DNA of 64,000 nt, from the NCBI RefSeq assembly GCF_943193085.1, contig NZ_CALPCU010000001.1, forward strand, positions 62,001 through 126,000. The letters are read 5' to 3'. The position numbers and the translations under genes are program-made. This document shows positions 35,572 to 44,700 of this stretch, piece after piece. The notes under the pieces were generated by a model. The model searched no databases. It saw only the letters and a program-made list of their open reading frames with translations, and had not been told where the DNA came from. Numbering within the stretch: the first letter of the stretch is position 1; every line of letters starts with the position of its first letter. Origin of the DNA: Vermiculatibacterium agrestimuris. Lineage in GTDB: Bacteria > Bacillota > Clostridia > Oscillospirales > Oscillospiraceae.

Positions 35572-36437
35572 TCAACGAACAACCGAAAAAGAAATCAGCG
35601 CTGCTGCCCGTCTGTCAGCTCCACGCCTTCGATGGACACCCCTATAAGGTGCTGGACAATGAGGAGATGGCAGTACTCACAGAGAGCATCAAAGAGCAGG
35701 GCATCCTGTCCCCGCTCATCGTCCGCCCGCTGGAGAACGGAGAGTATGAGGTCATCAGCGGACACCGCCGGCTTCATGCGGCAGAGAAAGTCGGACTGAC
35801 CGAAGTACCGGCGCTCATCTATCCGTTAGACCGCAACGAGGCAATCCTTGCGGTGGTAGACAGCAACCTCCACCGAGAGCATATCTTACCCTCCGAAAAG
35901 GCATTTGCCTACAAGCTCAAGATGGAGGCGCTCAAGCAGCAGGGCAAACGCACTTTATCGCAAGTTGCGACAAAGACGGATACTGCCGCCGAGATCGGCA
36001 AAGAGACCGGCGAGAGCCGTGACCAAGTTTTCCGCTATATCCGTCTGACCTATCTGATCCCCGAATTGCTGGAGATGGTGGACGAGGAAAAGATCGCCCT
36101 GACTCCCACTTCCTATCTCTCCGAAAAGGAACAGCGTGATTTGCTGGACACCATGCAATGCGAGGACTGCACACCCTCACTTTCACAGGCACAACAGCTA
36201 AAGAAAGCCAGCCAGAAGGGCGAACTTTCCACTGACTATATCTTCGCCATGCTGTCCGAGCCAAAGCCCAACCAGCGGGAGAAAATCACCTTCAAGGTGG
36301 ACGAACTGCGGAGCTTCTTTCCCAAGCACTACACAACCGAGGATATACAAAAAGCCATCATCGGGCTGATCCTCAAGCAGTATCAGGAGCAGAAAAGGCA
36401 ACGCTCCCGCAGACGAACAGACAGAGGGGAACGCTGA
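35568..36437 (+). CDS. ParB/RepB/Spo0J-like protein (TnpY-like)
   Basis: A 289-residue ParB-family protein. The N-terminal nuclease-like fold has VLDNEEMAVLTESIKEQGILSPLIVRPL and EVISGHRRLHAAEKVGLTEVPALI, with the box II GHRR motif that binds CTP in ParB; LHREHILPSEKAFAYKLKMEAL leads into the helix-turn-helix. In Tn4451-type elements a ParB/KorB-like gene is named tnpY. It lacks a partner ParA here; the parA at 36,972 belongs to the second element. Overlaps with mobC and tnpW show one transcript. Confidence 0.8.
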   Translation: MINEQPKKKSALLPVCQLHAFDGHPYKVLDNEEMAVLTESIKEQGILSPLIVRPLENGEYEVISGHRRLHAAEKVGLTEVPALIYPLDRNEAILAVVDSNLHREHILPSEKAFAYKLKMEALKQQGKRTLSQVATKTDTAAEIGKETGESRDQVFRYIRLTYLIPELLEMVDEEKIALTPTSYLSEKEQRDLLDTMQCEDCTPSLSQAQQLKKASQKGELSTDYIFAMLSEPKPNQREKITFKVDELRSFFPKHYTTEDIQKAIIGLILKQYQEQKRQRSRRRTDRGER

Positions 36438-36622
36438 TGAATCAGAACATCATGAAACCGGAGTTTGCTCCTCTTTATGAAAACACTCCTGCCTTCTCCA
36501 TGAAGATCGGCGGCACAGTTTATGATGTCACCACCCACTGGAACACCGAGGGCAGCCAGACGGTTTTGCAGCAATTCAAGGAGTTGCTGTTGTCGCACCG
36601 CACATTGGAAACAGACATCTGA
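36437..36622 (+). CDS. tnpW: TnpW-like small transposon protein
   Basis: A 61-residue protein: EFAPLYENTPAFSMKIGGTVYDVTTHWNTEGSQTVLQQFKELLL. The IGGTVY-V-THxNxEG pattern matches small proteins annotated as TnpW in Tn4451-type and related clostridial elements. Its function is unknown. ATG 36,437 overlaps the stop of the ParB-like gene. It precedes the recombinase, as in related elements. Confidence 0.6.
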   Translation: MNQNIMKPEFAPLYENTPAFSMKIGGTVYDVTTHWNTEGSQTVLQQFKELLLSHRTLETDI

Positions 36623-36681
36623 GCATAGTAAAATGAAACTGCCTTTGCTATGCCCGGTTGTCGGAAAGGAGAAGTATTTCA

Positions 36682-36894
36682 ATGACAACAGCAACCAAAT
36701 TAAACGGGCAGACTGAAAAGATAACCGCTCTCTACTGCCGCTTGTCGCAGGACGATGGCAGAGAAGGAGAATCCAATTCCATCTCCAATCAAAAGGACAT
36801 TTTGCAAGCCTACGCTCGTCAGAAGGGGTTTTTACACCCTGAGTTTTTCGTGGATGATACAGCTATACTTGGACTAAAGTCAGAACTCCAATAA
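36682..36894 (+). pseudogene. Large serine recombinase, N-terminal fragment (TnpX-like)
   Basis: ATG 36,682 follows AAAGGAG. About 59 residues are recombinase: ITALYCRLSQDDGREGESNS with the catalytic serine in YCRLSQDD, then ISNQKDILQAYARQKGFLHPEFFVDD. Intact relatives go on with GVSGT-type sequence; here homology stops after FVDD (about 36,858) and 11 unrelated codons follow before a stop. The rest of the 500-plus-residue protein, including the DNA-binding part, is missing in this window, so the gene was cut by insertion of the next element. Confidence 0.8.
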
Positions 36895-36923
36895 CGGGGT
36901 GCGAGTTTAGTCCAAGTTTTTTT
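36868..36923 (+). terminator. Terminator at the left end of the ICE
   Basis: CTTGGACTAAA (36,868-36,878) pairs perfectly with TTTAGTCCAAG (36,906-36,916), then TTTTTTT. It begins about ten bases inside the element and would block transcripts that enter from the host element. Confidence 0.85.
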
Positions 36924-36971
36924 ATGCGCTGAAACAGCGTAAATCCACTGAAAACAGGAGGTTGAGAACCC

Positions 36972-37745
36972 GTGTGTAAGATTATCGTGATGGCAAACCA
37001 GAAAGGGGGCGTGGCAAAGACCAGTAGTACCCGGAACCTGGCCTACTCCCTGGCGGAGCTGGGGAAAAAAGTATTGGCGGTGGACTTCGACCCCCAAACC
37101 AATCTGACGATCAGCTTTGGCGTGGCACCAGCCGCTTTGCAGGAGACGGCGGCCAGCCTGATGATGAAATTAGTCATGGATGAAGTTCTGCCGGAAAAGG
37201 CCAGTTACATCCTGAACATAGGCAAGGTGGACCTGCTCCCGTCCAAAAAAACGCTGACCGTGGCAGAGGTGAACCTGTTGATTGAGCGAAAGGACGATTG
37301 CCTTGCCAAGCTGCTGGCGCCTCTCCGGGCGGATTATGACTACATCCTGGTGGACACCGGCCCGTCCCTCGGCTCGCTCACCATCAACGCCTTTACTGCG
37401 GCGGACGAGATCATCATTCCCGTTGACCCGGAGCTGTTCGCTCTGGTGGGCTTGAAGGAGTTGACGGAAACGATCTCCAAAATCAAGCAAAATTTGAATC
37501 CAAAGGTGGAGATCATTGGCATCCTGTTCACGAAATGCAGTAAACGGACAACCCTATACCGCCAGACCAGCGAACAGGTGCGTTCCGTGTTCGGCCACCT
37601 CCCCATTTTTGAGAGTCAGATTCCAGCTACCGTTCAGGTGGGGACCGCAAACAGCAAGGGACTCAGCGTGATGGAGCTGGACGCCAAAAGCCCCGCAGCC
37701 GCAGCCTATATGAATTTGGCAAAGGAGGTGCTTGCGTATGCCTAA
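36972..37745 (+). CDS. parA: ParA family ATPase
   Basis: A 257-residue Walker-type partition ATPase. The start is GTG at 36,972 with AGGAGG 10 bases upstream. The deviant Walker A KGGVAKTSS is at residues 11-19 (alanine before the lysine, as in ParA/Soj), DFDPQTNLT is switch I, and LVDTGPSLGSLTINAF is Walker B. It probably keeps the excised circular form of the ICE or acts in replication. parB follows at once, with overlap. Confidence 0.9.
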   Translation: MCKIIVMANQKGGVAKTSSTRNLAYSLAELGKKVLAVDFDPQTNLTISFGVAPAALQETAASLMMKLVMDEVLPEKASYILNIGKVDLLPSKKTLTVAEVNLLIERKDDCLAKLLAPLRADYDYILVDTGPSLGSLTINAFTAADEIIIPVDPELFALVGLKELTETISKIKQNLNPKVEIIGILFTKCSKRTTLYRQTSEQVRSVFGHLPIFESQIPATVQVGTANSKGLSVMELDAKSPAAAAYMNLAKEVLAYA

Positions 37746-38766
37746 CATCAATCCCCGTATCCGTTCTCTGGACGACCTTCTGGGGGTTGCGCGGAAGGTG
37801 GAGAACACGGCGGCAACGGAGGACAAGCCTGCCCAGCCTGGAAATAACGAAATTCAAATGCTTCCGCCAGAGATCATCCGTGGTTTCCGGGGACACCCCT
37901 TCCGGCTGTATGAGGGCGACCGATTTAATGACCTGGTAGACAGCGTTTCAGAAAATGGAGTTTTGAGTCCCACAATCATCCGAAAGATTGAACCGGATGA
38001 AAATGGGTTTGAATACGAAATGCTGGCCGGTCATAACCGCCAAAATGCTGCTATTGCGGCGAAGCGCCTACTTCCCTGTATCGTTAAAGAGAATCTTTCC
38101 GATCAGGACGCATGGATTTATGTCATTGAAACCAATGTCCTGCAACGGTCCTTCTCGGAAATGTTCCCGTCTGAACGGGCGGCTGTGCTGGCCCTGCGCT
38201 ACTCCAAGATGATTTGTCAGGGGCGCCGGAACGATATTATCGAGGAACTGAAAAGACTGGAAAACCCTGATGAAATCAGGGAAAACAAGACTTGTGGCAT
38301 TGACTGCCACAAGTCCAAAAGCCGGGATGTTGTGGGGGCTGAGTACAACCTGAAAGGCCGTGCTGTGGCGAATTATCTCCGCATCAATGAATTATCTGCC
38401 GCCTTGAAAATCAGGATCGACGATGGAGAATTTACGATTGCGGCGGCGGTTCAGCTCTCCTATCTGGCCCAAGAGGAACAGCAGATGGTGGAGGCAGTTC
38501 TGTCGGAAAGCGAGTATAAGGTCAACGAGGGCAAAGCTGTTCTGCTGCGGGAATACACCGGCAAGCTGACCCCGGAACGGGCGGAACAAATCCTCTCCGG
38601 CGAGTTTAATCGGAAGCCCAAGAAATCCACGGCTGCGGCGTTCAAAGTCAAACCGGCGATTTACAAGAAATACTTTACCGCCAGCATCAGCCAGAAAGAA
38701 TTTGACAGTATTGTAGACGAGGCCCTTGCCCTCTACTTTGCCCGTAAAGAGGCCACAGCCGTCTAA
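37738..38766 (+). CDS. parB: ParB/Spo0J-like partition protein
   Basis: A 342-residue protein. ATG 37,738 is nine bases after AAAGGAGG; a TTG six bases earlier is too close to the site. The ParB/Srx domain is clear: GHPFRLYEGDRFNDLVDSVSENGVLSPTIIRKI and EMLAGHNRQNAAIAAKRLLPCI (GHNRQNAA box). Then come NVLQRSFSEMFPSERAAVL and a C-terminal part typical of ICE ParB proteins, with a DUF-like tail. The first codons overlap parA. It is not closely like the shorter ParB-type protein at 35,568. Confidence 0.88.
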   Translation: MPNINPRIRSLDDLLGVARKVENTAATEDKPAQPGNNEIQMLPPEIIRGFRGHPFRLYEGDRFNDLVDSVSENGVLSPTIIRKIEPDENGFEYEMLAGHNRQNAAIAAKRLLPCIVKENLSDQDAWIYVIETNVLQRSFSEMFPSERAAVLALRYSKMICQGRRNDIIEELKRLENPDEIRENKTCGIDCHKSKSRDVVGAEYNLKGRAVANYLRINELSAALKIRIDDGEFTIAAAVQLSYLAQEEQQMVEAVLSESEYKVNEGKAVLLREYTGKLTPERAEQILSGEFNRKPKKSTAAAFKVKPAIYKKYFTASISQKEFDSIVDEALALYFARKEATAV

Positions 38767-38798
38767 ACTGGAAAACCACCACAGGAAGGAGGAGCCTA

Positions 38799-41700
38799 TT
38801 GAGAAACGATGAACGCCTGCGGACGATTTATGAGGTCATGGCCCCCTATATCGTCCGCAGCGAGAGGAACTGGCGGGATTACCTGGCCTTTGCGTCCCGG
38901 TTCCACAAGCAGAGCTTTGACAATATTCTGCTGGTCTACGCACAGGACGAGGATGTAACCATCCTTGCCACAAAAAAACAATGGGCTGGCGTGGGCCGGA
39001 ATCTAATTTCCCGGCCAAAAGGGATTGCCGTCTGCGTTTACAGCAACGCCCGCCTTACGCTTGACTATCTCTTTGATATAAGTCAAACTGTGGGCAAGGA
39101 GATTCATCCCACCAACTGGCAGCTTTCCGATGAGATGCAAAAGGCTCTGGGGGAACGGCTTACCTTCTCACATGGGTTTCAGGCACAGCCGCTCCCAGAC
39201 CTCTTGTACGCCCTGGCGCGTGAGGCCGTCAATGACAACTACGAGCATTATTTACAGGGGCTTCGGCAGGAAACAAAAAACCATCTGTTTGAGGAAATAC
39301 CGGCTGGCGGCTTTGAAGCACAGTATATCCAGCTTTTGAGCGACAGCGTTTCCTATTTCATCGGTAAAAAGTGTCACTTGCCAGATGAGGCGATCCGCAT
39401 GGGCGATGGGATGGCGACAGTCAGCCATTTTAATACGGTTCCACTGGTTGCCCATCTGGGTATGGCAGTCACATCCATTTCAAAAGCAGTGCTTTTGGAG
39501 ATGGAGCGGAACATCAGGATCATCAATCGAGAAAGGAAGGAAAAACATGAACAAACCGAACATCAATCTGCATTACAAAGAACAGGACGGGATGCTTCTC
39601 CCCGACCTGCAAATTTCCAACAGCAACGAGGCGGACAAGCCCCTGGGCCGGTACGGGCGGATGGCGCTGGAATATCTCAAGGACAACCAGCCGGAGCGAT
39701 ATACGATTTTGAAAATGGATGGCAGTCTGATGGAGGTCATGCACCGGGTACAGAACGAGGCCACGGAGAAGATCGAGGCCCTGACCCAGCAGATGCTTCA
39801 ACAGGAGCCGATGCCGCAGACCGAGGATATTCTGGAGCGAACACGCCACCTGAACAATCTGAAGCTGATGGCGGAGGAAACGGTACTCCAGACCATCGTG
39901 CTGATCCCCCGCTGACCGAAGAACAACCGCATACCGAGGCGCCGCAAGGCGCGGAGCATGAAGGAGAGCCGCCCGCACAGGACGGCTCTCTTTCTGCTTC
40001 CCCGAAGGTTGAACATCACTTTTCTGATGAAGAAGTCCGTCGCCACTATGAGCATATCCTGACCAGCACCGACCTCTATCTCCCTGAACTCCATCAAGCG
40101 GTGCGGGCGGTGTTGGCGGATGGCGTTACAGACTACAACTGGACGGAAAAAGGCCGGGAGGTCTGCGGCCTGTTCTCGGCCTATGGGGACCGGGAGTTTC
40201 AGGGCGAGGTGCTGTACCGCACAAAGCTCCGTGGAGAGGACGGCATTTCCTTTTATTTTGATGATGGCTACACCTACTTCCCCTGGCCCAGCCTTGCCAA
40301 TCTGCTGGACGCCCTGATCGAAGCGGGCGCTTACCCAGATATAACTGCGGAGAAAGAACCTGACCCTATTGGGGACTACAATATCCCGGCTGAAGTAGAA
40401 GAAATGGGCGGCGCCCCGCAAAGGGAGATCGGGCAAGCCGACTATGACTATGTTTTGGGTGCTGTGGCTTATGAAGCAGGTGAAACGGCGGAAGAACCCG
40501 TCCGCCCGCAAGCGGTATTTACAGAAATCAAGGGAATCCCAAAGGCGGATGAAATAGAGGCCTTTGTCCCAAAGCCGGTTGCTGGCGGGCAACAGGTCAT
40601 TGTGGCAGGAGGTCAAACCAATCTGATTCCACCAGCGGAAGAATCTCCATCCCCACATAAATCCAGAGGGAATACCACCGCCCACAAAAACTTCCAGCGT
40701 TTTCAAAAACTGTTCCCGGAGATCGTGTCCGGCCAGTATGAATCTCTGCGTTTGGAGGCTGGGGACGCCTATGATCCCCTGGTGATCCACCACAAATACG
40801 GCGATCACTACTGCATGGAACATTACTATATGCAGAATGGCGACCGAATGTATGACCCCTATATGGACTTCCTGATCGACCGGGAGACTGGAACTCTGCG
40901 GGCGTTCAGCTATGAAAACAGCGGCATCGGCGTGTATCAGGAGGCGGACCCCGCAGACCCAGCGCAGGAAAAGAAAATTGCCGGGTTCGGCCAGTTCTTC
41001 GCCACCTGGCTGAACAACATCGCCAGTCAGGACTATGAGCCTGTACGCGCTACTATGCTGGTCAATGATGAGGAAGTGGATGTGGAGCTGCGGCCAGCCC
41101 CCGAAGCAGCTCCGGCCGCAGCGGATGAGGAACCGGAGCAGCTTTCCCTGCTGGCCTCGCCGTCTGAAAGAAGCCCGGAAGATCTGCTGATTGAGCGCGC
41201 TATGCTGCGTGGGCCTCTGGTTACACAGAAAAAAGATCGTATCTACGAATTTGCCCGGACCCATCCCACAGGCTCGGCTTTTGCCTCTTTCCTGAAAGAG
41301 ATGTACGGCTACGAGGGGTTTCCTGATGAAGCGGCGGGGCTTGACTATGTGTATTCCGGTACGGACAGCATTGAGCTGCACTGGACCGATGAACATGGGG
41401 AAAAGAGGGAAACCAAGCTGTCCTGGCCGCAGGCTGCCGGTATTGTTCAACGCCTGGTGGATGAGGGGCGCTATCTGGAGGCCCCTGCCGTCAGCGAGCC
41501 GGAGCAGAAGGATGAGACGCAGCCGTTCAGCGCCGAATACCGTCTGTTAGACCGTCTGTGTGCTGACTGCGAGTATTTTCTGGGTGAAGGGCAGCGGGCG
41601 GAAAAGCACCTGTGGGCAGGCAGTGTGGAGGCGCAGATCGCCAAAATGCGGGAGCTGTACGCTCAACTGCCGGAAAAACCGGATTGGCTCTCCCCGGAAA

Positions 41701-44700
41701 CCATCGACGCTTACGCCCGCCGCATGGCAGCCCCGGAGCAGCCAGAGGAAACCCGGATACTTGATGAATCGCTGGGCGCCCACAGCGGTCAGATTGATAT
41801 GCTCATGCAGGCCGTCCGTGGGGAACTGACAGTGGGCACCCTGCGGTACAGCATTTTCGAGGAACGGCCCCATATCAGCATGATCGAGGTGCTGGAGGAT
41901 TACCGCCGTCAGGGGATCGCCACTCAAATGCTCCGTTATCTGCAAGGACAGTATCCCGATGAAGAAATCGAGTGGGGCTATCTGACGGAGGACGGTTCCG
42001 CCCTCTACCGGGCGGTGGTGGACGAACAGCCCAACCCGGAATATCAAAAGGTCAAGACCGATTTGGAGGACATTACCCGCCTGTACGACGGCTATGTGCA
42101 GCGGATGGACAACGGCGCCATCCTCTCCCCAGCGGAAGCCGCTGATATGGATGATCTGGAGGACATTCAATACCGGCTGGAAAAGGAACTGGACGAGCTT
42201 CGGCCTGTGCGGGCTTTGGTCCGCATGGAGAGTGCGCCGTCCACTCAACCAGAGGAAAGGCCGGTCACTGAACCGCCCGCCAATCCCCGGTCGGAGCCGC
42301 CCGTTTCCCGCAACTTCCGCTTCTCCGCAGATTATGACCTCTATCCCGGAGGCGCCAAGACCAAATATAAAAACAACATCCTGGCGATCAAGACCTTGAA
42401 GCAGATCGAGGCGGAAAAGAGGACCGCCACCCCGGAGGAACAAATCACTCTTGCCCGTTATGTGGGCTGGGGCGGCCTTGCCAACGCTTTTTCCGATAAA
42501 GCGGCCGGATGGGAAAACGAATATCAGGAGTTAAAGGCCCTGTTGACCGATGAAGAATATAAGGCAGCCATGCGCTCCACCATCACCGCCTACTACACCG
42601 AGCCGGAGCTGATCCGCTATATGTACCGCGCTTTGGAGCGGTTCGGCTTTGAGGGCGGCCCCGACCGCAGGATTCTTGACCCCGGCATGGGGACCGGCAA
42701 TTTCTATTCCGTGCTGCCGGAGCAGTATCAGGGGACCAAGCTGTACGGTGTGGAACTGGATTCCATCACCGGGCGTATCGCAAAGCAGCTCTATCCAGAG
42801 GCGGATATTTCCGTTATGGGCTACGAGGCAGCCAAATTCGAGGACAACAGCTTTGATGTGATCCTGGGCAACATCCCCTTCAACAGCGTCAAAATCTATG
42901 ACCGCCGCTACAATGAACTGAACCCCTATATTCACGACTACTTCTTCATCAAGTCCCTGGACCTTGCCAAACCGGGCGGCATCATCGCCTTTATCACCAG
43001 CAAGGGTATCCTGGACCGAAAGGACGAGAGCCTGCGGGAATATATCGCACGACGGGCAGAGTTCATCGGCGCCATCCGTCTGCCCAATACGGCGTTCAAG
43101 GCGCTGGCGGGAACCGAAGTGACCGCGGATATTGTCTTTTTGAAAAAGAGGGCGGCCCCCATGCAGCTTGACCGGGCAAACACCCCATCGTGGATACAGA
43201 CAGACATGGAACGGGGAAAATGGATTCCCTACAACCGCTACTTCATGGACCACCCGGAAATGCTCATGGGCAAGATGGAGAGCAGCCGGAATATGTACGG
43301 CAATGAGGATGGCACGGCTTGTATCGCGCCGGAGAGTTTCGATCTGTATGAACACCTCTCCGACGCGCTGGAAAGCCTGTCCGCCCATTTCAGCGCAGAG
43401 CCGGATGTGGAACCGATAGAAGAAGCGGAGGAAGAACAGCCGACCGATTATGAGGACGCCCCCGAAGGGACCCGGAATTTTACCTTTGTGGTGAAGGACG
43501 GCGAAATCTACTACTGCGAGAAGAACAGGCTGATTCCCCAGCCCTACACCGGCATGAAGGCGGCCCGCATCAAGGGCCTGTGCGAAATCCGTACCGCGCT
43601 GCTGGAGGTCATCAGCATCCAGTCCCATGAGTATGACCCTCTGGACCTCCGCAAAGCGCAGGATAAACTCAATCAGGTCTATGACCGCTTTACCGCCAAG
43701 TATGGAGCCATCAACAGCAAGGGCAATATCCTCGCCTTTTCCGATGACGATCAATTCCCCCTGTTACGCTCCATTGAGGACGAGCGAAAGGATAAGAGCG
43801 GCTGGGATAAATCAGCTATCTTCCATAAGGCGACCATCCGGCCCTTTCGGGAGGTCAACCACGCTGATACCGCCGAGGACGCCCTGCAAATCTGCCTGAA
43901 CCGCAAGCTGCGGGTGGATCTCTCCTATATGTCCTTCCTGACCGGGAAAACCACGCACGAACTGGCAGAGGAGCTGGGCGGCCGCATCTATCTCAATCCG
44001 CAGAAATACTATGGGAACCCGGATGAGGGCTGGGAACTGGCGGAGGAATACCTGAGCGGCCATGTGCGGGATAAGCTGCTTTACGCAAGGCAGAGGGCGA
44101 CGGAGGAGCCGGAGCTGTTCGCCCGGAATGTGGAGGCGCTGGAAGCGGTACAGCCGACACCTCTTACCCCTGCCGATATTGAGGTGAATTTGGGCGCCAT
44201 CTGGGTGCCGGTTGAGTATTACCGCCAATTCATGTATGAAACCTTCCAGACCAGCGGCTATGTCAAAGTGATTGACGGCGGGGATAACCGGCGCCGCATT
44301 GATATTGAGTATTTCCCTTATACCACCACCTGGCGGATCAGCAATAAAACCTTTGAACCCAATTCCGTGACGGTGAATCAGACGCTCGGCACAAGCCGAA
44401 AAAACGCCTACGAGATACTGGAGGACTGCCTGAATATGCAGTCCACAACCGTCCGTGACCGGCAGGAATATACCAATGACAGGGGCGATAAGGCGGTCCG
44501 TTATGTCATCAATCCGAAGGAAACCATGATCGCCCGCGCCAAACAGCAGCAGATTCAGGAAGCCTTTGCCTCCTGGATATGGAGGGAACCGGAGCGCCGG
44601 GACGCCCTGCTCAAGCTGTATAACGATACCTTCAACACCGTCCGGCCCCGTGAATACGATGGGAGCCATCTGGTGATCCCCGGCATGAACTCCGAGATGA

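Larger units (their letters stand above)
27000..36858. mobile_element. Putative Tn4451-like mobilizable element carrying a pst-pho operon (right end interrupted)
   Basis: TnpV (27,703), then pstSCAB-phoU-phoB-phoR, a gene-free regulatory stretch, MobC-like, ParB/TnpY-like and TnpW-like genes and the N-terminus of a large serine recombinase lie together on one strand. tnpV, tnpY, tnpW and tnpX are the named genes of Tn4451-type elements. The left edge is put between the nrdR terminator and 27,073 only because the gene type changes there; I saw no terminal repeat. The right end is beyond the inserted ICE. The phosphate operon could instead be ancestral and flanked by chance. Confidence 0.4.

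Noticed and set aside
39798..41450. 550-codon minus-strand open frame opposite the giant ICE gene
   Set aside because: No ribosome binding site, no recognisable domain; the plus strand carries LPD-type sequence.
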